Below the pieces are notes generated by a model that did not search any database, was not told the DNA's origin, and saw only the letters and a program-made list of their open reading frames with translations. The translations under genes and the position numbers were made by a program. Of a stretch of 54,623 nucleotides of DNA, positions 48,086-54,623 are shown one piece after another; within the stretch, counting starts at the first letter, position 1; the number at the start of each line of letters is the position of its first letter. Origin of the DNA: Halioglobus sp. (GTDB taxonomy: Bacteria; Pseudomonadota; Gammaproteobacteria; Pseudomonadales; Halieaceae); NCBI GenBank assembly GCA_028825045.1, contig JAPKAY010000023.1:1-54623 (forward strand). Reading direction: 5' to 3'.

Positions 48086-48504
48086 TTGTGTTTTTTCGGG
48101 AGCCCGACTCCCGGAAACTGCGCGATTGCTAAAACCTCAGGGCGAGAGCCTGGTAGGAATTGGCGCCCCGTGCTTCAGCTTCACCACCGAAGTTCAAAAA
48201 AACTGCGTTTCCTGCGATGGGACTTTCGGGCACCCTGATTTCGAGGCAGCCCCAAATCAACCCCAGGGGATCGATAGTCGTAATATGGGCCCAAAAATCC
48301 TTTTCAGAAGTAGCCCCGTGGCGCTCTTGTCGGGCTAGCGTCACAGGTAATAAGTCGGATTTTCCCCCATTTGCACCGCTGATTGTTAAGCCTCTGATTT
48401 AAAACACAAAAATTCTCCACGCTAACCGGCTCTGCAGGTGAAACGGCGAGCCAAAGTCCGTATAATTGCGCGCTTCCCCTAATTTGCCTGTTTGGAGACT
48501 TTCC
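48086..48504. other. Gap with several hairpins between iscX and ndk
   Basis: 419 bases without a recognisable gene. Stems visible: CGGGAG/CTCCCG (48097-48113), AGCTTC/GAAGTT (48178-48195), TGATTT/AAATCA (48237-48259) and TAGCCC/GGGCTA (48311-48337). A 71-codon minus-strand frame (48344-48129, GTG start) has no known relative that I recognise and no ribosome-binding site. It could hold a small RNA, or be decayed sequence. Confidence 0.45.
48438..48466 (+). promoter_or_regulatory. Probable promoter of ndk
   Basis: GTGAAA (48438-48443), 17-base spacer, TATAAT (48461-48466), 38 bases upstream of the ndk ATG. Confidence 0.55.
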
Positions 48505-48930
48505 ATGGCCGTAGAACGCACCCTGTCTATCATCAAACCCGACGCTGTCGGCAAGAATATTATTGGCAAGATTTATTCACGTTTTGAAAGTAACGGCCTT
48601 CAGATTGTCGCCTCCAAAATGGCTCGCCTCAGCGATAGCGTAGCGGGGGGCTTCTATGCTGAACACGAGGGACGTCCGTTTTTCCCCGCCTTGATTGAGT
48701 TTATGACTTCTGGCCCAGTTGTTGTGCAGGTATTGGAAGGTGAAGGCGCCATTGCGAAAAATCGCGAACTTATGGGCGCCACGAATCCGGCGGAAGCGGA
48801 CAAGGACACTATTCGGGCCGACTTCGCCTCGTCGATTGATGCCAATGCGGTGCATGGCTCTGATTCTTCTGAGTCCGCTGCTCGAGAAATTGCCTATTTC
48901 TTTGATAGCAGCGAAATCTGCGAGCGCTAG
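48505..48930 (+). CDS. ndk: Nucleoside diphosphate kinase
   Basis: A 141-residue enzyme that balances NTP and dNTP pools by phosphate transfer from ATP. ATG 48505 ([18 protein letters not shown]) follows GGAG. The active-site His is in [32 protein letters not shown] and [17 protein letters not shown] are typical. It starts the ndk-rlmN-pilF-rodZ-ispG-hisS run. Confidence 0.97.
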   Translation: MAVERTLSIIKPDAVGKNIIGKIYSRFESNGLQIVASKMARLSDSVAGGFYAEHEGRPFFPALIEFMTSGPVVVQVLEGEGAIAKNRELMGATNPAEADKDTIRADFASSIDANAVHGSDSSESAAREIAYFFDSSEICER

Positions 48931-48955
48931 GGACCCACGTGCCAGGCTTCTGCCC

Positions 48956-50113
48956 ATGAGTGTGCTGTCCACAACAACCCCTCACGTTGAGCCGCAACAA
49001 GCGCTGGTCAATCTGTTGGGTTTGTCGCTGTCGCAGATGGAGCAGTTTTTCTTCGAGTTGGGAGAAAAAAAGTTTCGTGCGCAGCAGGTTTTGAAGTGGA
49101 TACATCACGCTGGCATTACCGATATCGAGGAGATGTCGAACCTCGGTAAAGTGTTGCGAGAAAAACTGCTGAAGATCGCCGAAGTGCGGCCTCCCGAAAT
49201 TGCCAGCCAGCACGATTCCAGCGACGGGACCCGCAAGTGGACGATTCGGGTTGAAGGTGGTGGGCTGGTGGAGACTGTATTAATTCCGGCGGGTAAGCGC
49301 GCCACGTTATGCGTGTCCTCACAGGTCGGTTGCTCGCTGGATTGCAGTTTTTGCTCCACTGGGAAGCAGGGCTTTCAGCGTGACTTGAGTGCAGCGGAAA
49401 TTATTGGCCAGGTCTGGTTAGCGATAAAATCCTATGACGCTTTTGGCGGTGGTGATCGCCGTGTAGTCACCAATGTAGTCATGATGGGCATGGGTGAACC
49501 CCTGCTTAATTTTGATAATGTTGTGTCCGCTATGGATTTGATGTTGGAGGATCTGGCATACGGACTATCGAAGCGCCGCGTGACGCTGAGCACTTCGGGT
49601 GTCGTTCCCGCGCTAGACCGATTGGCAGAAGTCAGTGAAGTGTCTCTGGCGGTGTCGCTGCATGCACCTAATGATGAACTACGCAGTCAACTGGTACCTA
49701 TAAATCGTAAATATCCGATTGCCAGGCTGCTGGAAAGTTGCCGCAACTACATGGCTGCTCAAAGCGACAAGAGCCGTGTGGTAACGGTCGAATACACACT
49801 GATGGAAGGCGTGAATGATCAGGTGGAGCATGCAAGAGAACTGGCAGTTCTGTTGCAGGGCTTTCCCTGCAAGATCAACCTGATCCCGTTCAATTCGTTT
49901 CCGCGGTCAGAGTACCGTCGTCCCAGCGGGAATGCTGTATCGCGTTTCTGGCAAGTACTGGTGGATGCGGGCTATATTGTGACAGTCAGGTCCACACGAG
50001 GCGATGACATTGACGCCGCTTGTGGTCAGCTGGTCGGACAGGTTGTGGACCGCACTGGCCGCAGCGGACGTCACCGCGCGGCAAGTGAAGCGCAAGTCAT
50101 TGCAGTGGGGTAG
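48956..50113 (+). CDS. rlmN: 23S rRNA A2503 / tRNA A37 C2-methyltransferase RlmN
   Basis: A radical-SAM enzyme that adds a methyl to C2 of A2503 in 23S rRNA and A37 in some tRNAs. ATG 48956 ([23 protein letters not shown]) gives 385 residues; the frame is open further upstream through ndk but that is not coding. The cluster motif is [11 protein letters not shown]; the mechanistic C-terminal Cys is in [31 protein letters not shown] is also diagnostic. Confidence 0.96.
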   Translation: MSVLSTTTPHVEPQQALVNLLGLSLSQMEQFFFELGEKKFRAQQVLKWIHHAGITDIEEMSNLGKVLREKLLKIAEVRPPEIASQHDSSDGTRKWTIRVEGGGLVETVLIPAGKRATLCVSSQVGCSLDCSFCSTGKQGFQRDLSAAEIIGQVWLAIKSYDAFGGGDRRVVTNVVMMGMGEPLLNFDNVVSAMDLMLEDLAYGLSKRRVTLSTSGVVPALDRLAEVSEVSLAVSLHAPNDELRSQLVPINRKYPIARLLESCRNYMAAQSDKSRVVTVEYTLMEGVNDQVEHARELAVLLQGFPCKINLIPFNSFPRSEYRRPSGNAVSRFWQVLVDAGYIVTVRSTRGDDIDAACGQLVGQVVDRTGRSGRHRAASEAQVIAVG

Positions 50114-50115
50114 AT

Positions 50116-50916
50116 ATGATTCTCACGAGAAAACGTCAAATGGGAAAAGCCGGCACCACGATCTCTCTGTTGCTGTTGAGCGCCCTGCTGGGTGGTTGTA
50201 TATCCACCTCAACGGGTGGGTTTACGGAGGAGGCAAACCCACAAAAGCTTTTCCAAACCCGAGTGCAGCTTGCGCGTAGTTATATCGGCCAGGGGAATTG
50301 GGAAGGCGCTAAGCGTAATCTTAAGTTGGCCATTGCGATTGATGCCAATAACGCAGAAGTTTACGAGGCATACGCGCTGGTCTACCAGAGTACCGGCGAG
50401 TACGAACTGGCGGAGGAGAACTTCAAAAAGGCACTTAAACTCGATAGCAAACTCTCTCGTTGCCGTAATAATTACGCCGCTTTTCTTTTCAGTCAGGAGC
50501 GCTACGAAGAGGCGAATAGTCAGTTGGAATACGTGGTGCGGGATACGCTGTATTCCGGCCGTCCAAACGCTTATGTAAACCTGGGTTTATCGCGGCAAAA
50601 GTTGTTTGATTCGCAAGGAGCTGAAGAAGCTTTCGTGCGCGCATTGGCGATGAATCGCACCAATCGCATTGCTCTTTTGGAATTGGCGCAAATTCGTTTT
50701 GACGCGCAGGACTATACCAATGCGCAAAATTACTACGATACATACAGAATTACCGGTCGTCAGCAATCGGCACGCGGTCTGCTGTTAGGTATTCGATTGG
50801 CCCAGGTTGAAGGGGATCGTAATGCCGAAGCCAGCTATGCCATGGCTCTGAGCAGTCGCTACCCTAAGTCACCTGAATATGAAGCTTATGAGCGGACTAA
50901 GCGAAGTGAGCAATGA
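50116..50916 (+). CDS. pilF: Type IV pilus biogenesis lipoprotein PilF/PilW
   Basis: A 266-residue outer-membrane lipoprotein that serves as pilotin for the secretin PilQ. The signal ends with LLGGC (Cys28). About six TPR units follow, for example NWEGAKRNLKLAIAIDANNAEVYEAYALVY and YELAEENFKKALKLD. GGGG precedes the ATG. The order rlmN-pilF-rodZ-ispG is the Pseudomonas-type arrangement. The 3' end overlaps rodZ by 38 bases if rodZ starts at 50879. Confidence 0.92.
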   Translation: MILTRKRQMGKAGTTISLLLLSALLGGCISTSTGGFTEEANPQKLFQTRVQLARSYIGQGNWEGAKRNLKLAIAIDANNAEVYEAYALVYQSTGEYELAEENFKKALKLDSKLSRCRNNYAAFLFSQERYEEANSQLEYVVRDTLYSGRPNAYVNLGLSRQKLFDSQGAEEAFVRALAMNRTNRIALLELAQIRFDAQDYTNAQNYYDTYRITGRQQSARGLLLGIRLAQVEGDRNAEASYAMALSSRYPKSPEYEAYERTKRSEQ

Positions 50917-51388
50917 AGTTTTACAGCTAGATGCGTTTACTACTCCAGGGTCGCTGCTAAAAGCAGCGAGGGAGAAGGAGGGCATGTCTCAGCGTGAAGC
51001 GGCGGATCGTCTCAATTTGATGCCCGACTACGTTGGGATCATCGAACGGGATGATTACCAGGCTTTGCGCAGTCCGCCGTTTGCCCGGGGATATGTCAAG
51101 GCCTATGGGAGGCTGCTGGGCCTGGATGAGCAGTATCTGTTGTCGGTATACGATGAGTTGAGGGATGCTACTCCGGTGACAGAGCATAAACGGATTGAGA
51201 CCCGACCTTTACAGCTGCAGCGCACGGGTTTAGGTGTAGTGGTGGGCTTGGGTGTCCTGGTTTTATTGGTAGTGGGTTTGTGGTGGTGGCAGGGCGACCG
51301 GTCGCAATATTCTGAGTCTGTTACCAACGGTGGCGAGCAAGTGCAATCGACGGATGAGCGTCCCTCAGGGGCAGGAGGTGAAAGATGA
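50879..51388 (+). CDS. rodZ: RodZ-like cytoskeletal protein, short form
   Basis: RodZ binds MreB and links it to the cell-wall elongation machinery. This copy has 169 residues. The cytoplasmic helix-turn-helix (about 24-92: [39 protein letters not shown]), a juxtamembrane segment and one TM helix (about 117-137, [18 protein letters not shown]) are present. The periplasmic part is only about 32 residues (E. coli RodZ is 337 residues in all), so the C-terminal DUF4115 domain is missing. Alternative starts are ATG 50888 and GTG 50906. The stop overlaps the ispG ATG by four bases. Confidence 0.88.
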   Translation: MKLMSGLSEVSNEVLQLDAFTTPGSLLKAAREKEGMSQREAADRLNLMPDYVGIIERDDYQALRSPPFARGYVKAYGRLLGLDEQYLLSVYDELRDATPVTEHKRIETRPLQLQRTGLGVVVGLGVLVLLVVGLWWWQGDRSQYSESVTNGGEQVQSTDERPSGAGGER

Positions 51389-52509
51389 AAACTGAGTCTC
51401 CGATCAGGCGTCGTGTATCCCGTAAAATATACGTCGGTGATGTTGCCGTGGGTGGTGACGCGCCAATTAGCGTTCAGAGTATGACTAATACCGACACCTG
51501 CGACGTGGCCGCGACGGTTGCGCAGGTAACTGCCATCGCAGATGCAGGTGCGGATATTGTGAGGATTTCCGTGCCCACTATGGATGCTGCGGAGGCATTT
51601 CGAAAGATTCGCGCGGAAGTCACAGTGCCTTTGATAGCCGACATCCATTTCGACCACAAAATAGCGCTCAAGGTGGCCGAATACGGCGTCGATTGCCTGC
51701 GAATAAACCCGGGCAATATTGGCAGAGACGACAAAGTGCGCGAAGTTATTAATAGCGCGCGTGACAAAGGGATACCGATCCGCATTGGGGTTAATGCAGG
51801 GTCTTTGGGCAAAGATCTGCAGCGCAAATACGGTGAGCCTACTCCAGAGGCATTGGTGGAGTCGGCCATGCACCACGTTGATATATTAGATAAATTCAAT
51901 TATCCGGATTTTAAAGTTAGCGTGAAGGCCTCCGGGGTTTTTATGGCGGTGGCAGCTTACCGCTTGTTGGCTAAGCAAATCGATCAACCCCTGCATTTGG
52001 GTATTACCGAGGCGGGTGGATTGCGCGGTGGAACCGTTAAATCGTCGGTTGGGCTTGGGATGCTGCTTATGGATGGTATCGGCGATACCTTGCGCGTCTC
52101 GCTCGCCGCTGATCCGGTTCAGGAAGTGAAGGTTGGTTTCGATATTCTGAAAAGCCTGCAATTGCGTGCTAACGGCATTAACTTTATCGCCTGCCCCAGT
52201 TGCTCTCGTCAGAACTTTGATGTGGTCGGCACCATGAACACGTTGGAACAGCGCCTTGAAGATATTCGTACGCCTATGGATGTCGCTGTTATTGGTTGTA
52301 TCGTCAACGGGCCAGGCGAAGCCCGGGAGGCGGACGTGGGCCTCACCGGCGCGACCCCCAGCAATTTGATCTATATCGATGGTGAGCCGAATCATAAGAT
52401 TAGCAATGAGGACTTTGTCGACCACCTGGAAGAAGTGATCAGGCAGCGCGCGTCCGACCTCGAACGGTCACGGGCAGAACTGGAAGAGCAGCTGATTGCC
52501 AAGTCCTGA
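51385..52509 (+). CDS. ispG: 4-hydroxy-3-methylbut-2-enyl diphosphate synthase
   Basis: IspG is a [4Fe-4S] enzyme of the MEP isoprenoid pathway that converts MEcPP to HMBPP. It is 374 residues: TIM barrel with [41 protein letters not shown] region and RINPGNIG, and the C-terminal cluster domain with [13 protein letters not shown] and [15 protein letters not shown]. The ATG overlaps the rodZ stop (ATGA). Confidence 0.97.
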   Translation: MKTESPIRRRVSRKIYVGDVAVGGDAPISVQSMTNTDTCDVAATVAQVTAIADAGADIVRISVPTMDAAEAFRKIRAEVTVPLIADIHFDHKIALKVAEYGVDCLRINPGNIGRDDKVREVINSARDKGIPIRIGVNAGSLGKDLQRKYGEPTPEALVESAMHHVDILDKFNYPDFKVSVKASGVFMAVAAYRLLAKQIDQPLHLGITEAGGLRGGTVKSSVGLGMLLMDGIGDTLRVSLAADPVQEVKVGFDILKSLQLRANGINFIACPSCSRQNFDVVGTMNTLEQRLEDIRTPMDVAVIGCIVNGPGEAREADVGLTGATPSNLIYIDGEPNHKISNEDFVDHLEEVIRQRASDLERSRAELEEQLIAKS

Positions 52510-52532
52510 CGGCGATACGCATTGGAGAATAT

Positions 52533-53816
52533 GTGAGTGAATTGAGAGCCATTCGGGGGATGAGCGATATCCTGCCCGATGAAACGCCTTACTGGCAGTT
52601 TCTGGAAAGCACAGTGGCCACGGTGTTGGCCAGTTATGGCTATAGCGAAATTCGTCTGCCGGTCGTGGAAAAAACGGCACTATTCAAACGCTCAATTGGG
52701 GAAGTGACAGATATCGTCGAAAAAGAAATGTACACTTTCGACGATCGAAATGGCGACAGCATGACTCTGCGTCCTGAAGGCACGGCAGGGTGTGTGCGAG
52801 CGGCCATTCAGCAGAATTTGCTCTCTACCGCCAGGCGGTTGTGGTACACGGGGCCAATGTTTCGATACGAGCGCCCACAGAAAGGACGACAGCGGCAATT
52901 TCATCAGGTTGGCGTGGAATCTTTTGGAGTTGCCACACCGGATATGGATGCCGAGCTAATTCTGATGTGTGCCAGGCTGTGGCAGCAATTGGGGCTAACG
53001 GACTGTGTGGAATTGCAGCTTAATACTATCGGTAGTGTCCAGGCGCGCGGCGCTTATCGCGCAGCTCTGGTTGAATATTTACAGGGGCATGTAGATGCGC
53101 TGGACGAGGACAGTCAACGTCGACTGCTCGCGAACCCGTTGCGTATTCTGGATAGTAAAAACGCAGATACACAGGCGATATTGGATGATGCACCTGGTCT
53201 GGAAGACTTTTTAGACGACGAGTCTCGTGCCGATTTCTCGCAACTGGGGGAACTGCTGCAAGTAGCCGGGGTGAACTTTGTGGTCAACCGGCGCCTGGTA
53301 CGCGGTTTGGATTACTACAATAAAACCGTGTTTGAGTGGGTTACTAACAAGCTTGGTGCGCAGGGTACAGTGTGCGCGGGCGGGCGCTATGACGGGCTGG
53401 TTCAGCAACTCGGCGGTAAGGCAACTCCCGCGGTTGGGTTTGCGATGGGCATGGAGCGTCTGGTTCTGTTGCTGCAAGAAGAAAAAATTGCCACTAATGC
53501 GCCGGGCATTGATGTCTATGTTGTCGCAGTGGGGGCTGAGGCTTATCGGATGGCGCTCGCTGCTGTCGAGCGCATTCGCGGCGCTAACCCTAAGCTGCGT
53601 ATCATGCAACACACCGGCGGTGGTAGTCTCAAAAGTCAGATAAAGAAAGCCGATAAGAGCGGTGCCCACGTTGCATTGATATGGGCAGAAGACGAGGTGG
53701 CGGCAGGTTCTGTCACCATGAAGTCTCTCCGCGAGAGTAATGGCGAACGAATCGAGCAGCGCACCATAGCAATGGGTGAACTGGAACAAGCACTGCGCGG
53801 TGTTTTCGCGCACTGA
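52533..53816 (+). CDS. hisS: Histidyl-tRNA synthetase
   Basis: A 427-residue class II synthetase starting at GTG 52533 ([21 protein letters not shown]). Motif 1 lies in [14 protein letters not shown], motif 2 in [21 protein letters not shown]; the histidine-specific motifs [13 protein letters not shown] and GGRYDGL follow and motif 3 is [15 protein letters not shown]. Residues about 330-427 form the anticodon-binding domain. Between ispG and yfgM as in E. coli. Confidence 0.97.
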   Translation: MSELRAIRGMSDILPDETPYWQFLESTVATVLASYGYSEIRLPVVEKTALFKRSIGEVTDIVEKEMYTFDDRNGDSMTLRPEGTAGCVRAAIQQNLLSTARRLWYTGPMFRYERPQKGRQRQFHQVGVESFGVATPDMDAELILMCARLWQQLGLTDCVELQLNTIGSVQARGAYRAALVEYLQGHVDALDEDSQRRLLANPLRILDSKNADTQAILDDAPGLEDFLDDESRADFSQLGELLQVAGVNFVVNRRLVRGLDYYNKTVFEWVTNKLGAQGTVCAGGRYDGLVQQLGGKATPAVGFAMGMERLVLLLQEEKIATNAPGIDVYVVAVGAEAYRMALAAVERIRGANPKLRIMQHTGGGSLKSQIKKADKSGAHVALIWAEDEVAAGSVTMKSLRESNGERIEQRTIAMGELEQALRGVFAH

Positions 53817-53840
53817 ACGCAGGTAAGAGGGTAAGCAGAA

Positions 53841-54608
53841 GTGGATCAATACAGCACAGAAGAAGAACAACTCGAGGCGCTGGGTCGCTGGTGGAAGGAA
53901 AACGGCCGATCAACAATGATCGCCGTCTTGTTCGCCGTTGCGGCAGGGTTTGGATGGCAAGCTTGGCAAAGTGACCAAGTGCAAAAACAAGATCAGGCTT
54001 CCGATATCTATCAGTCGCTGGTCCGAGTGATGGAGAATCCCGTCACTGAGGTTGAGCCCCAGGAAAGTGCTCAGCTAGCCGAGCAGCTTCAGCGTGACTT
54101 TAGTGACAGCACTTATGCACAGTTTGCCGCCTTGCGCTTAGCGGCAATGGGCGTAAACGAAGACCGGTCGGCAGAGGCCGAGGAGCTACTGCGATGGGTA
54201 TTGGCTCATTCTGCGAAGGGGACTGATATCGCGCAAATTGCTCAATTGCGATTGGCTCGCGTGCTGGCATCCAGTGGTGAAGTCGATCAGGCGCTGGTGA
54301 TTTTGAACGAAGGAGAAGCCGGTACGTATGGCGCCTCGTACGCGGTGGCCCGTGGTGATGTACTGTTCGCAGAGGGACGAGATGATGAGGCTCGGGACGC
54401 CTATCGTCAGGCATTGTCCCTGGCCGGTGCCCTCGGGAGCGTCAATCTCCCTGCACTGCAACAAAAGCTACAGAGCCTGACGCCAATACCAGCGAGCAAC
54501 CCGGAGCTAGGCATAGCCCAAGTGCCAGCAGAATTGGGGGCAGAGGTATCGGAGGCGGTAGAGATAGTCCCGGAAATCGGTGACGCCAGCGATGGCCAAG
54601 GGGAATAA
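53841..54608 (+). CDS. yfgM: YfgM-like membrane-anchored TPR protein
   Basis: A 255-residue protein starting at GTG 53841. It has a short cytoplasmic segment (STEEEQLEALGRWWKENGRS), one TM helix (about 25-42, MIAVLFAVAAGFGWQAW) and a periplasmic TPR-like domain (YAQFAALRLAAMGV, AEELLRWVLAHSA, DEARDAYRQALSLAG), with an acidic extension at the C terminus. In E. coli YfgM works with PpiD at SecYEG in periplasmic chaperoning. GAGGG precedes the start. Position after hisS and before bamB supports the name. Confidence 0.9.
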   Translation: MDQYSTEEEQLEALGRWWKENGRSTMIAVLFAVAAGFGWQAWQSDQVQKQDQASDIYQSLVRVMENPVTEVEPQESAQLAEQLQRDFSDSTYAQFAALRLAAMGVNEDRSAEAEELLRWVLAHSAKGTDIAQIAQLRLARVLASSGEVDQALVILNEGEAGTYGASYAVARGDVLFAEGRDDEARDAYRQALSLAGALGSVNLPALQQKLQSLTPIPASNPELGIAQVPAELGAEVSEAVEIVPEIGDASDGQGE

Positions 54609-54612
54609 AATA

Positions 54613-54623
54613 ATGCAGCAAAT
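54613..54623 (+). CDS. Possible start of bamB (first codons only)
   Basis: ATG CAG CAA follows the yfgM stop after four bases, with GGGG 10-13 bases upstream. BamB is the expected next gene from conserved order. Eleven bases cannot confirm it. Confidence 0.3.

Noticed and set aside
48091..48115. Hairpin CGGGAG/CTCCCG as the isc operon terminator
   Set aside because: The T run precedes the stem and none follows it on either strand, so it does not fit an intrinsic terminator.
48129..48344. 71-codon minus-strand ORF as a gene
   Set aside because: GTG start without a ribosome-binding site and no recognisable family; kept only as part of the unexplained gap.
48719..48955. N-terminal extension of rlmN through ndk
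   Set aside because: It only reads the ndk gene out of frame; ATG 48956 matches the known RlmN start.

Overview
The window is a gene-dense chromosomal segment of a gammaproteobacterium. Protein sequences and gene order (corB-ypjD / ffh-rpsP-rimM-trmD-rplS; xerD-dsbC-hom-thrC-recJ-prfB-lysS; guaB-guaA-tadA-mltF-purL; secD-secF-suhB-trmJ; iscRSUA-hscBA-fdx-iscX-ndk-rlmN-pilF-rodZ-ispG-hisS-yfgM) are closest to the Pseudomonas/Cellvibrionales pattern. A marine Cellvibrionales/Halieaceae-type organism is my inference and cannot be proved here. Nearly everything is conserved housekeeping. No CRISPR array, prophage, toxin-antitoxin pair or recognisable defence island is visible.

Layout. 1-1.1 kb: the only accessory stretch, with the 5' part of an IS3-type transposase orfA, a zinc-ribbon protein of unknown function and a tRNA-Leu(CAA) whose 3' end faces this stretch. 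1.3-5.5 kb: a small acidic-tailed protein, queA, tgt (needs a +1 frameshift), yqfO, a Nudix hydrolase, a gamma carbonic anhydrase homologue and a DUF1289 protein, mostly with overlapping stop/start codons. 5.5-7.7 kb (minus): corB and ypjD. 7.8-11.4 kb: ffh and the rpsP-rimM-trmD-rplS operon, ending in a clear terminator. 11.5-22.1 kb: xerD, dsbC, an alaC-like aminotransferase, hom, thrC, recJ, prfB (classical programmed frameshift) and lysS. 22.2-27.1 kb: a TPR-like lipoprotein, then a minus-strand signalling operon (receiver-cyclase, receiver, membrane histidine kinase) divergent from a CRP-family regulator. 27.1-37.8 kb: xseA, guaB, guaA, tadA, mltF, purL. 37.9-42.5 kb: secD, secF, suhB, trmJ. 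42.5-48.1 kb: the complete ISC iron-sulfur operon behind two tandem IscR-type sites. 48.5-54.6 kb: ndk, rlmN, pilF, a shortened rodZ, ispG, hisS, yfgM and perhaps the first codons of bamB.

Functionally the window covers queuosine and other tRNA modification (queA, tgt, trmD, trmJ, tadA, rlmN), protein targeting and export (ffh, secDF), translation factors (prfB, lysS, hisS), threonine and purine nucleotide synthesis, Fe-S assembly (serving clients here such as ispG and rlmN) and envelope assembly (mltF, pilF, rodZ, yfgM). The points most worth a second look are the tgt frameshift at a TTT-TGA-C site resembling the prfB site, the cyclase/kinase/CRP signalling cluster with unusual cyclase specificity residues, the RodZ lacking its C-terminal domain, the split of the queA-tgt-(yajC)-secDF cluster, and two non-coding gaps rich in inverted repeats. 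I see no clear wholly new system; the signalling cluster is the best candidate for unstudied biology.
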